Shown here: positions 50,740 to 62,745 of the stretch, in pieces
Layout of the letters: each line of letters begins with the position of its first letter
How positions within the stretch are numbered: position 1 is the stretch's first letter
Assembly (NCBI GenBank): GCA_963855995.1
Contig: OY979717.1
Location: 69,362,354-69,426,353 of the forward strand
Length of the DNA stretch: 64,000 nt
Reading direction: 5' to 3'
From: Muricea muricata
Taxonomy: Eukaryota; Cnidaria; Anthozoa; Malacalcyonacea; Plexauridae
Made by a program: the position numbers and the translations under genes
Notes under the pieces: generated by a model
The model's database searches: none
Seen by the model: only the letters and a program-made list of their open reading frames with translations
What the model was told of the DNA's origin: nothing

Positions 50740-53700
50740 ATGGCTACGATTGTGTTTATCTTCATAATAAGTGCTGTAACAGTCGTTATTTTGTTGTCAA
50801 TTGTCGCCGCTCTTAACATCTTACGCAAAAGATACTCCTCGACGCAATACAACTACAAAATTCAAAAAGAAGAGCACGACACAGCTAACTTTCAGTTTAT
50901 TGTTCCCACCCATGTGCCAAAAATTATTACAGTTCAAGAATTTGGCGACGATGAGTGCGTCACTGATGGAAATTGTGCCGGGCAAATTGATGCAGATCTT
51001 ATTGATCCAGAACTATACAAAAATGTGCCTGAAGAAACAAATAGCAAGGATGGTCTGAGCTTAACACCTGGCAGGTTATGCTTTAATGTGAGATACGAAA
51101 ATGACACAGAGAGACTGATTGTCGATTTACTTCGAGGAGAACAAATTCGTCAGCGAAAGAACTCCAGGGCTACCGCAGCCACTCCTTATGTGAAAGTTTG
51201 TTTACTTCCAGATAAGAAAAAGAAGTTACAAACCAAAACACGTCGAAGAACATCAAACCCATTATTTAATGAGCAGTTCATTTTCCCATGCCCATTCTCT
51301 GGCCTAAAAGAGCGCTCTTTGAGGTTCACAGTCTGCGATTTTGATCGATTTTCGCGCCAAAGTGCTGTGGGAAAAGTTTTGTTTCCATTGGAAGAATGTT
51401 ATGAGAAAATATTGACGGAAGATGGTTGTGAAGAAATATGGTGCGATATTGAAGATTGTGGGACTTGTGAGGTGGAGGTATGTTAAACAATATATAAGAC
51501 CTGCTCATAACTTTACGGCTTATATATTATTGCTAATACTATTACTATGCAAAAAACCTAAAAAAATCACTTGCATAAAACTTGTAGATAAAAAGCTTCG
51601 ACAGTCAACATAAATCATATCCATTACCTGACAACTTTTGTCTGCTAGGCAAATCTCAAATCGTTATCATTAACAATAGACAAATTTGGCTAAAAAAATT
51701 TTTTCCGTTGCCACCCAATCCCCAACTTTGGATTATTCATATGGTTGGATATCATTGTTCTCGCTTGCGGAAGAGTACATTAGGACAAAAGTAACCAGGC
51801 ATACGAGTGATGAATATGAGTTATTCACTCATGTCAGGCCATACTTCTAAATGCGTAGTTACATTTGTTCGCCCGCTTACGCTGCCGCAAGCTAATATAA
51901 CAGTAACTAGGCATGTGAGTGATCTTAAAATGTGAATTGGGTATAAACAAACGTCACCCAAAGTTGTGTATTTCTTGAGAGACTGTTAACCAGTTGATCT
52001 GAAAACATGGAAAAGTACTGGCACTAGTTGTCAAATAGAAATGCATTTCTCGATCCAAGTTATCAAATTTCTCATGAAATATATTTTACTTTGTTTGTAA
52101 ATTTCTGGTAAACTTATAATTTTCTTTACTAAAGTTTACAAAGTTTCAACAAGTTTCACAAAGGAAAACAAAAGATATAAGTGTTTAACAACAGTGAAAT
52201 GGATTTATATTTGGTAGCTAGTTCTAGGCTTTTACTCACGGTCAGATCAACTAGAATGAATACGAAAATGTTTTCATAGCGGGATTTTATAGTCCGCTGC
52301 GCAACTGTTTCCAGACTTTTTCCTGTTATCAGACGAAGCACCGACGACAGCAAATTTTGTGACAGTAAAATGTTCGTTTTAAGAGAAAAATTAATTTTAC
52401 CAAACTACATATCGTTAAGTTCATTTTCATTCAAAGTAATTGTAGCTTGAATGTATGAGGTGCATGGCACTTGCGACGATATTGCCGAGTCAATGCCGCT
52501 ACTAATTCTTGCCGCTGCCGCTCGGTCTTATATTATCACTCCGTTTGGCTGCAAGGACATGGCGGAGTTTTAAATTCACCCCGTTTCTGTTTTTCTCGAT
52601 GTAAGAAACGGTGCTACAAGGTGTTATCGCTCAAGAGCTATACCACTGGCATCGTGTGAGCCCAGATCAACACATTGTTTGATCAACCTGATACTTTTGC
52701 GTGAGATGAAACAAATATCAAAATTATGTTTGCCAAAAAAATCACGCCTGAAAAATTGGCTATCAAATTCGTAAGCATTTGTATGATATTTTTGCTTTCA
52801 AATTTAAATATTAGACGTAGTTTCACACCACACCTGTCAACATTTCCTGCAGGAGGAAATTGGAGTACTAGAGTAATATCTGTACTGACTTTCGGCACAG
52901 CATTGACGAGCTTTTTTCAGACTTTCGAACCAAAAATCAAAGCTATGTCCTTGGAAGGCGGTTCCTGGAACAATTGCGCCACGGAAGCGCCTCAAATTCG
53001 CAATTCACAATATTGGTTGAATGTCCTTCTGTTTGTTAAAGCAGCATGTCTGCAAGTCCATAAAAAACGATTGAGTTGATCTAATTTCTAAAAGTGTTAT
53101 AAAACGGTTTCAATACTGTAAATTATGTACTGTACAGTTATTTTATATACGGTATAGTACAAGCTTAATACGACCATGGTTTTGGCGAGGGTCTTTTCAG
53201 TTTTTGATCATCATGTTGGGATCATATAGGGATGTCAACGTACGTACTGGGTAAAACGACTGCTAAGGTATTCACTCTGACTTACGTGTTGAGAACAAAA
53301 GTGGTACAGAGTGTAGCATATTACGTGACGCTGCTAGAGGACTTGTGAAGTACTAAAACAACTAACACCAGTTAGATGGTAAACTATATTGATCAGGATA
53401 GTTTTACCAATATGAATTATAGGTCCTAGCTATGTATGCACATATGCAATGCATTGCAAAATTAAAAGTACCACAAAATGTTTGAAATACTGTTTATGTA
53501 TTCACAGTAACTCATTATTGTAAATTAAATTTTTCGTAGCAATCCTGGCAGTCCTTCAACTATTATGCATGGATGTGCAATAAACATCAGGAAATTTTGG
53601 CTAAATAAGTTACGGTGGCAATAGAAATAGCATTTTTGAGTTTCAACTTTTTACTGCAAACTCCGAAAATGCACGCATTCACTCACCACTGTCGTTTAGC

Positions 53701-56700
53701 AAGTATTTAAATTTTCAGTTCAAACTTATCAAGCAGATCAAAAGTGTTATGTAACATGTAAAACAAGAGTGGGAGTCTTTTTATTAGTTCTACGCTTAAA
53801 ATTTCTGGGCTCAGCAAGAGATTAAGAATGTTAGATATCATGACATTGTATGATCTTGATAAAATCATTTTACATTTATATCACGTCTTATGCACGGTAC
53901 ATTTAAACTGGTATTTTCGGCGCCATATAATTAATACGACGCAGACGCCAACTGTTTTAGAATTATCCATAGAACGTTTTGGGAACAGGCATTTTCTAGC
54001 AACAACATTGACACAATTTTTGTAAAAAAGACAAAAATTGAAAAGTGAAAGCATCGAACAGCACTATATACGAACTATAATAACCACAGTTTTCAATCAG
54101 CTCTGTTTATGTAGAAACTGTTTATGTGGGAATGGCGCGACAATATGGAGAATGACAATAGGGTTATTCTATACAGGGTGTCTCGTAAAAAATGTCGATT
54201 CGAAATAACAATCCGAAAATTTAAATAGAATCAAAGTCAATATTATTATGGTATTTTGTTATGTTAACTAGCATTGCTGTTCATCAAAGAACATTCATCA
54301 ACGCATCAGAAAAATGTTGATTTAAACCATGATTTTTTCCTCAATTTCCCAACTTTATTACTGAAATTTATTGAACCACTGATCAAAATTTAAAAAGAAC
54401 GAGATACAGCCCTATAGCCCTACCGCTGATGAAGGATAGGATTGTCATCGCTGTTTCGGCTCAGACTCAGGGTGTTGGTTCTTGTACTGTATATGACGAC
54501 CATGATAACGTAGCTCTTTCTAGAAGGCCAGCAAGTCCCTTGAGCACTTGTATATAAGCCCGTCACTTTATGTGGTCCACTGTGTACCGCGTTTGTTCTC
54601 GGCAAGGAGATCAGAGTAAACGCCGTAACTATAGCAGGCGTTTTATCTAGTTAACATCGCTATTATCCCAACAAAGTTTACAAAAACCTATAGCTAATCT
54701 TCGCCAAAAATGATGGACGCTTGTACTACTGTTTATTATAAGGTTATGGGTGTTTTACCGCAAACTAAAACACTCTTATTTTCCATATTTTCACTAGTGA
54801 AGATATGAAAAAATATGAAACGCGTGAGAAACGCGTTTGTTTTCACGCGGGATTTTATCTTCTCTGTTCGCTTGTTTTGACTTCTAACCTGCATACAATA
54901 CAGTAAAAAATAATATTCATATCACCGCACCACCATGTAGTATCTTGCATATATAATCTACTTGCACCATACATAATACATTGTTATTGAAACAGTTTTT
55001 GTTCCTAAATAACACGTTTAGTTCAACTCAATTACTTTCAATAAAAGAGCGCTTTTACCCAGACTCCCTAAAACTCGCAGACATGGCAAACAGTAGAACT
55101 ATAATACTCAACCAACACTATTTAAGAGGCTTCGTTGGCGTATAATAAGTCTCTGCTACACAGAGATTTTTTTATTCTTACGTACAAATTAATTGAATTT
55201 ATATGGTCTATCAAAAATAACACAGAAAGGGCTCCCTAGGGCCTAGAGAATTAAAACATTCAAATTCGAACATGTGGCTTTAATGTTTGATTTCAAAGGG
55301 TAGCAGTAGAAGTATACAAATACAACAGTGAGAAGTACCACAAAATGTTTGAAATACTGCTTATACAGCTAATTCAATTAAGGTTGACATTGGCAATAGT
55401 CAAATGTGCAATATGATCGATCGAGTGCCAAAAGAATGACGTTTCTTTACACGCGAATGTAAAAGATATCATTATATAGATACTATATTTATAATCCAGC
55501 AAGGCTGCTGATGTGTTGATCTTATTTAAAACTATATTGTTACCATCATTTTTTTATGCTGATGCATATTGCACATTTGCCATTTGAGTATTGCTGATGT
55601 CAACCTTATTTGAATTAGCTGTATATTCACAGTAACTCATTATTGTAAATAAAATTTTTCGTAGCAACACTGGCAGCGCTCCACTAAGTATTATGCATAG
55701 ATGCAATAAACAAACAACTTTAGAAAATTTTGGCTAAAGGAGTTACGGTGGCAATACAAATAGCATTTTTGAGTTTCAAATGTTTACAGCAAAACTCTGA
55801 AAATGCATGCATTTGCTCATCACTGTCGTTTAGCAAGTATTTAAATTTTCAGTTCAAACTTATCAAGCAGATCAAAAATGTTATGTAACATGTAAAACAA
55901 GAGTGGGAGTCTTTTTATTAGTCATACACTTAAAATTCCTGGGCTCAGCAAGAGATTAAGAATTTTAGATATCATGATATTGTATAATCTTAATAAAGTC
56001 ATTTTACATATCACGTCTCACGATACATTTCAACTGGTAATTATGAAACACGCGGTAACAACAGTGCCGGCCTCTCTATCTTGCCGAATGAAAAAAGCAT
56101 GTTAAATACATTTTAAAATTATGCTCTTACCGACTTCTTAATTCGTACATCTAATTTAGACTTTGGTATAAAAGATATCACATTTTTCAAATAGCATATC
56201 CATGCATTGACGTGTATTCCGGTACCACAGTTTGACGTTGGACTCGCCGCAGTTAGTTTAGAATTATATTGTATCTTAAAAATTGGCGTTTTGGAACTTT
56301 TCTAGCAACAATGTTGAGATAATTTTTGTAGCGCTTGTGTAAAAAAATCGAACAGCTCTAACGAACTAATAAAAATAAATCAACCACAGTTTTTAACTTA
56401 ACTTTCTTAGCGGTGCCAATACCCGAATAGGGTAGGTTTACGAAAGTAGCACATTTCTGCAGAAATTGTCTCTTTCCTGGTGTTCTTGGGGTCACATTAT
56501 GGGGAATGGGTATAGAGTCACTCTAGTGAAGTCTGTGTGCACGCTCGTGTCGCATCATGCATGCATGCATGACATAATATACCGTTATACCAGTCCTTCA
56601 CGGCAACTGCAATGGTGAGAACTTGGCAGTTTGGATTAACTGTTAATTATAGGTTTGACTATGCAGGTTGCACAAGATGCAAACTTTGTTTTAATGTACT

Positions 56701-57610
56701 CCATCTGGATGCAGGTGTAGTCTAAACCGATATTTGAGTTGCAGAATACCAGCATTTTGTTCGACACATTATTTTACCAAGATTTTGTGCAATGAAATGA
56801 ACTTGTGAAACAAGAGTAACATGCAAAAAGATAAAAAACCGGCAAAGAATTATTCTAGAGCCAAGATGGAACAAGCAATCTCCTAATCAATCACAACCTC
56901 CATTCCCTGCATGCCATTTTTTTCAAACCTTTTTCTTTGTTTTTCATTCAGAATTCATACATAGGAGAAATTCTTCTCTCCTTACAATATTTACCAGCAG
57001 CGCAGAGGTTGTCAATTACCGTCATGAAAGGCAAAGGATTTGGTATCGAAGGAAGTTCTAAAATACCATGTAAGTCAGAGGTATATTGGAGACATATCTC
57101 TCGTATCTTCATAAGTTATCCGTTTCTGATAATGTATCGACGAATTCACAAGCGAGCCGACAGGCGTGGGTGCAATATGTATATGATCATGTTCTTAACA
57201 GGGTGGATAGACAGGGGGGCTTCTCCCCAGATTCCAACGCAGTATAGTATTGGTAACCCACCAATTTTTATTTAGGTGCCTATAACTTTTTAGATACTCA
57301 CGATATTTTATATTTTGTAGCTGTTCACGTGAAAATCGCCATGGTTTTTGGTGGAAAGACAGCTCACATACGAAAAACAGCGAAGAAAGACAACAATGAC
57401 CCAGTATTTAACGAATCATTTCATTTTGACTTGGGAGTCGAGTCGTTAGAACGGACCAGCTTTGTGTTGACCATAACAAATAACAAATTTATAATTGGAA
57501 AATGTTTTGTTGGACCCCCTATGTATGTCACAGGAACTGGACTTAACCACTGGAATTCAATGCTTAATTCACCACGAAATGCCGTCGCAATGTGGCATGC
57601 ATTATCATAA
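50740..57610 (+). CDS. Synaptotagmin-like protein with degenerate C2 domains, three coding exons
   Basis: Synaptotagmins are membrane-anchored C2-domain proteins in vesicle traffic. Coding exons are 50740-51477, 56952-57069 and 57321-57610 (phases 0 and 1), giving 381 aa. The exon begins with 5' UTR at 50707 after a ttacag acceptor, so another untranslated exon lies upstream. Residues 3-26 are a hydrophobic membrane segment with almost no luminal tail. C2A spans about 111-226 (TPYVKVCLLPDKKKK, TSNPLFNEQFIF, CDFDRFS). C2B spans about 250-381 (GEILLSLQYLP, DPVFNESFHFDL, HWNSMLNSPRNAVAMWHAL). Of the five C2A aspartates only the DFD pair (200, 202) remains. C2B loops lack the ligands and loop 3 is shortened, so calcium binding is unlikely. 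A small upstream ORF (50709-50726) precedes the start. Subtype cannot be assigned. Confidence 0.92.
53466..54110. repeat. Intronic duplicated segment, copy 1
   Basis: This stretch recurs at 55333-56400 in the same orientation. Shared words in order include taccacaaaatgtttgaaat, cacagtaactcattattgta, cagttcaaacttatcaagc, acaagagtgggagtcttttt, ctgggctcagcaagagatta and, more diverged, ttttctagcaacaa and aaccacagttttt. This copy lacks the MITE found in copy 2. It is in intron 1 of the synaptotagmin-like coding region. Confidence 0.9.
55333..56400. repeat. Intronic duplicated segment, copy 2, carrying a MITE
   Basis: This is the second copy of 53466-54110. It is interrupted by the 256-bp element 55366-55621 and has about 150 bp more between cacgtct and the gccgcagttag part. 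The first 380 bp are the best conserved. Confidence 0.9.
55366..55621. mobile_element. MITE of 256 bp flanked by TA, with empty-site evidence
   Basis: The left arm cagctaattcaattaaggtt and the right arm (reverse cagctaattcaaataaggtt) pair over about 50 bp, including gacat, caata and tcaaatg. TA flanks both sides (55364-55365 and 55622-55623). The duplicated copy at 53466-54110 reads straight through the same point (tttatgtattcac), so it shows the empty site. This is a Tc1/mariner-type non-autonomous element. Confidence 0.92.
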
Positions 57611-58777
57611 GTTAACTCGTAACATAGTAATGGCCAAGGGGCGATGCACAACATTATACATAAAACAAAAGGTTTTCTTAAAACAGCATCTGTATCTTCA
57701 AGCTGTTCTTGCTCACGTTTGTACAGCGTGCTTGTTCAAACCATCCTACTATTTTGATCAGTGTTGCTTTTCCAAACACTATTTTCTAAGAGCTATTTTT
57801 TCTAATTAGTTGCTGGTCAATAAGGTTGAGACGTCCCCCAGCTAAATATATAATTTATTATAACGTGCCAGCTCTGAGCCGCAGGTCTTTATCCTTCACG
57901 GGTTGATCAGCTAATGACTTTATATCCGTTAAAGTAAGGACCAGTTGTTGTAAGTTGTAGTCTTGCAGCTCAAAGCGCGTTTTATTGATTGCTTTATTAC
58001 GTATGTTACCATATTCCTGCGCTGGTAATCATGACTAGGTTTAGCCCTGGGTGGCCTGCTCATGTAAAAAGAGCAGGCTACGCCCTAGGTAGCACTTAGA
58101 AAGCAGTATGAGTGCAACCTAGTCACTATTATGTAAGTTAAACGCTCGTCAAACGGGGATGAGTCGATATTTATTTTAGAGCTGAAGAAGCAAGAGGCTA
58201 AAACATATAAAAAGGATGTCGGTTTTTCAAGAGAGCGGTGCTCAGAACATCGGAGTTCTTTTGTATGTAATAATTTGTGAGATATCAAAATTCAAAATTC
58301 TTTAACAGTTTTAACAATTCTATTGTATTTGGATAGTAATTTGACATCATGCCTTCATTCTTGTAACCTCGACTGAATGTTGTATTGTTGATTTTTTCAA
58401 CTGTTTTTTACACGACGAAGATTCGCAGAGCACGTCATTTGGATGCGCCGTCGCAACTCTGCTGACACAGTATAGGGAATGGACGGTAGGCCCACGCAAA
58501 TCGCATTACGCATATCATTTTGCGTCTTACGCATATGGCATTACGCATATCATTACCATTATGCTAGTCAGTAAATTGCATTTTTAAGAACATTGGACTG
58601 ACTGGTGGTCTGTCAATTGCAAATAATAAGGCGTCACTGCACTGCTGAGTGCCCTGTTGTTCATTCGCGATACTGTGGCACTGACTTAGATCTTACATGA
58701 AGTATTTCACAGTCGAATTAACAGAAAATAATGTGATGTAATGTGATGTAAAAAATTGTTCTTAATGTAAATGGTAA
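57611..58777. other. Spacer between synaptotagmin-like gene and PNPO
   Basis: No gene is seen. It holds a short palindromic repeat at 58033-58124 (gactaggtt..aacctagtc outside, gcctgctc..gagcaggc inside) and short attacgcatat repeats at 58508-58560. The PNPO promoter should be in its right part, but I recognise no core element. Confidence 0.5.
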
Positions 58778-59046
58778 ATGACTTTTCGAGTAAACCATAT
58801 CAGGCAATTGTTGCAACTTCGCTTCAAACGGTATATAGCTACTTGCGTAATGTCAAATGTAGGTAACAAAATGGTGGACACAAATATAGCTGGAATGAGG
58901 ATCAATTATACTGTTGATAAACAATTAGACACAGGGAACTTGCCAACGAAAGATCCAATTAGTTTGTTTCAAATTTGGTTTACTGAAGCAAAGGATTGTG
59001 GAAAGATCGAGGAACCAAATGCAATGACACTAGCGACTAGCACCAG
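58778..59046 (+). CDS. PNPO: Pyridoxamine 5'-phosphate oxidase, first coding exon only
   Basis: PNPO is an FMN enzyme that oxidises pyridoxine or pyridoxamine 5'-phosphate to pyridoxal 5'-phosphate. The exon encodes 89 codons and two bases, ending at a gtaata donor. Its second half, MRINYTVDKQLD, LPTKDPISLFQIWFTEA and IEEPNAMTLATSTR, matches the N-terminal part of the family just before the FMN-binding fold. The 34 residues before MRINY are basic and lack acids at first (MTFRVNHIRQLLQLRFKRYI), compatible with a mitochondrial presequence. A shorter start at MSNVGNK or MRINY is also possible. The following exons (with the SARMVLLKG-type segment) were not found before the right edge. Confidence 0.9.
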
Positions 59047-60740
59047 GTAATAAAAGTTTATTTTAATTAAAATTATTTAAAGGCTAGTTTAGTCAATAAT
59101 ATATTCCATAGTATGTAGAGTTTTAGGTAAAACAAATAGAATACCTGACCACTAGGGTTAAGAAATCTTGGTATTTTTTATGATATAAAACCTTTGATTC
59201 CAAACTGATCAGGGTTGTCTGGGGATGACCTTGAGGTACATGGAGTTTTGAGCCTGAGGAGACAAGGAATGGGGGGTATGCTGTGTTCTGTGTTTCACAC
59301 AGGTGTAATTCCTTATTTGTAAGATGCTTTTGGGTCATAAGTTATCAAATCCTGCTACACTATTGCTAAGAAATAACTTGGCATTGTGTCTACATGCGGT
59401 GCATGTCTACTGCATGTGCAATGCGTGTCTACCTAGTTGTGAGCATTTCACATCTACAGCACTTGCATCGATAGTGTCTGTGTCTTTCCTCAATGACAAC
59501 TGCATCTGTTTGGATGTATATTCAGCTTGCCATATTGTGAATGAAAAAACAAATTCTGGTACTAAAATAGTTTATTGTTGAAGATACAATACGCAGGTTG
59601 GACAGTTTACCAGTGTAAAAAAAACTTTCGCGACTAAACATTTTTAAAACATTTTTGTGTCATTTCTATCTGAGTAGTGCATACTGTACTTACCAAGTCT
59701 CATGCCCAGTGTGTGTGCGACACATGCCTCAGTGTTTCAGACTGCATGCAATACACCTACCGCCACAGACCTATGGCTTGAGGATTTTTGAGGTATGTGG
59801 TGCTTGTTTACCCACCAACTTGGTAGAAATTACTGGAGCACATGAAGTCTTGTCATGTATGTAAAAATCCAGTTGATGCTATTTGTACGTGCTTGTACGT
59901 TTACTGACGTTGACGAAGGTTATGGATTAAAAGTAACATACAGAAACTGTGAAGAAGATGAGTCATCTGTCAAAAGACTACAACTTGGTCTATAATTTAT
60001 CCTTCCAGTTCTTAACTTAAACAGACAAACATCACAGACTGCTAAATCTGCAACAGCAAATGTTGAAAAGAGATATTTGCTTGCCATGCTACTATAACAA
60101 GTAGACCCAAAATGTTTGTGATGTGTAGACAAGACCGTAGCACAAAAGAGGGCACATCAAAGGACATCATCCTGGAAGAACTTTAAAGAAATTCAAATAT
60201 ATAACTTTGAGTGTCATGGAAGTGACCTGGAACAGGCCCGTCTGTTGTACTATAAGAGTATCAACAGTGCAAAATCCTCTAATTAAAAGTACCTATTCTC
60301 AAACGTTTGTATCTGCTGATGCAATAGAATTTGTTTCGCACCTTTCAAAACAACCCGGTCTAAACAGGCATGACATCTTTAAGCATGAAAGTGGACCAGT
60401 TGATTGAATCAGTGAAAGAACTCAAGGTCTCAAGTTTTGGGCCAAAAGATGGTAAACCAGTCTCGGACAAGCAGCTATGGACTTTCAAGTTCAGAATGTT
60501 GATGACTGGAAGGATAAAAGAACATTATTAAATTATTAATCTGGTTGATAATGTTCGTGTGCTACAAGTATATGCAGGTGATTCATCTACCAAGACTCTG
60601 TCAGTAATTCGATGCAAAGTATGTTTCAATCTCATCGTGCATAGAATGAATCAAAAGAGAGCCGAGCAAATATCGTACTGTGTGGCATAGGAAAGTACTC
60701 TGGTCTGGGTCCTTTTCTTCCGGTCTTCGTCTTCCACATA
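59047..60740. other. PNPO intron or flank, with no supported gene
   Basis: Short plus-strand frames (59324-59581, 59655-59864, 60207-60407) look like remnants of one degraded coding sequence, with Cys-containing words such as CNACLPSCEHF and ADAIEFVSHLSKQPG, but stops and frameshifts separate them. I recognise no family. It could be an old transposon. Confidence 0.4.
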
Positions 60741-62745
60741 ACAATTATTATTATTATTTATTAAAACTTTATTTATACAGGATAAAGCCTTATTCAGTAT
60801 ACCTAAATACTGCTATCCATAAGGGTCCTGTGACTAATACTAAGTTTATAAATGTAGATAAAAATATGCTAATATGCTATACGTACAATATTAATCATAA
60901 AATGATACTTGATGTCTAGAAACTGTTCATTTGCTTAAAATGTACGATGGAGTTCATTTGGCGAGCATGTAAAGGCAATTTATTAAAAGCCTTTCCTCCT
61001 TGGAAATAAAAGCCGTTCCTTGCAACTTCCAATTTAACTTTCGTTAGCCGCAGACAATCGTTATTACGGTACGAGTATTTTGTTGATGACTCATTATTTG
61101 AAAATAGTCATTAAATGGTTCACATGAGAGACCATTTAAAGCTTTAAAAACCACCATAACCGCATTAAAAATACGTGTCGAGTAAAGGCACGTATTTTTA
61201 AATCATCGTTTTCAATACTTAATCCATTTGCAATAATTTTCTTTGCCCGATTTTCCAAATCGACGAACTTTGATAGCCATGATTCAGGTAGATCTAAAGT
61301 TACCATATCGCAATATGTCATTAATGGAACAATCATAGACTGATAAATCATACAAGGAAACTGGACTGTCAAAGAGGAACGTATCTTCTTGAGCATTTTC
61401 AGTTTACTTGATGTTTTCTCGAAGGTTCTATGCAGATGCTGGTCAAAGATAAGCATTGGGTCTAGCTTATACATATGAAGTGGTACGTCTAATTACATCA
61501 CTTCCAATTTGGACACACAGGGATGAATTTCCTTCCTTTGCTAAACGTCTTGCTGTACCAAAAACCACAGACTCTGACTTATTCATTTTAAGATTAATCA
61601 CCAACTGATTCCTCTGAAACCATTGAGCAACTGCATCCATGTCTTCAGACAAAGCAGCCTCAATATTTTTAATATCCTCATGATAACGTTAGAGTGTTTT
61701 AAAACCTTGGTTTTAAAACCAATGTATATCAAAAACATAAGTGGCCCTAGGATGGATCCTTGAGGAACACCGTAAGAAACCGGGTAATTATCCGATCTAT
61801 AATTATCATAGATCACTACTTTTTTTCTATTTAATAAATAGTCAGTAAACCATTTAAGCTTGACACCCCGAACACCAAGCATCTCCATCTTTTTCATTAA
61901 GACAGCATGGTCGGCAGTGTCGAATGCCTTACAAAAATCTATAAAAACTGCCCCCGTTAGCTTTCCACGGTCCATTTCTTTTCTGATTGAATCTGTAAAG
62001 TAGGTAACTGCTAGACCAGTTGAGTACTTAGATCTAAAACCAAACTGGGTAGGTGATAACAGAATTGAGTCTTCCAAAAATTTTGCCAGAACCAGGCGCT
62101 CTGCAATTTTGGAAATAGCGGGTAGAATTGAGATTGGACGGTAGTTGTCCAGCTCCGAGACGCTGCCAGATTTATAGACTGGTATAATTTTAGCGTTTTT
62201 CCATTGAGCAGGATACATCCCAGAAGACAATGATAGATTATTGATATAAGCTAGAGGTGGAGCAATATACTGAGATGCATACTTGATCATACTAGGAGGG
62301 ACGTCATCGAGACCAGTTGCTTGGGTACTTTTTAACTTATTCAGAGCTTTCAATACCTGAGATGGACAGATTTCCTCAAAGCGAAAGACTGGATTAGGAA
62401 TTCTATTACAAGGCAATATTTCCTGAACCATTTTCTGCCGAATGGAGTTTCCCAAAGTATTTAATGATTCTTTCAGTTTTTGAGCAATGGAGGAGAAGAA
62501 CAAGCCCAAGGCATTTGCAGAATTGTCTAGGGTTATTCCTGTTATCATTACGGTAAGCAGAACGGTCATATCGACCAAAACACCGAGTTGTAATTATTCT
62601 AGCTTTAAATTTCGATGCATTAATTTTCCTATTGATTCCAACCATAACATGGTCGCTCAAATGAGCCGAAATAACTTTTGACTTAATTATTCTCTCGGGA
62701 TTAGAAGAGAGAACAATATCAATTAACGATGCAGACGATTTTGTT
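60741..62745 (-). pseudogene. Non-LTR retrotransposon, 5'-truncated, reverse transcriptase without YADD box
   Basis: Read on the minus strand, the element opens in the end of an endonuclease domain (SASLIDIVLSSNPERI, AHLSDHVMV). It continues into a reverse transcriptase: LKSTQATGLDDVPPSMIK, NYRPISILPAISKIAERLV, QFGFRSKYST, AVFIDFCKAFDTADHAVL and YGVPQGSILGPLMFLIYI. The next frame should contain Y/FADD but instead reads straight into a spurious tail; the frame resumes with NIEAALSEDMDAVAQWF. So a deletion removed the catalytic aspartates near 61690-61735. Endonuclease to RT is also frameshifted. A C-terminal frame ends near 61136, and the 3' end at 60741 has a TAA-type short tail (ttattattattattt on the plus strand). 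A jockey/CR1-like LINE. Confidence 0.9.

Noticed and set aside
52726-53079. 117-codon plus-strand frame in the synaptotagmin-like intron
   Set aside because: No known domain, overlaps an equally open minus frame, and its ends have no splice or start context that would support a gene.
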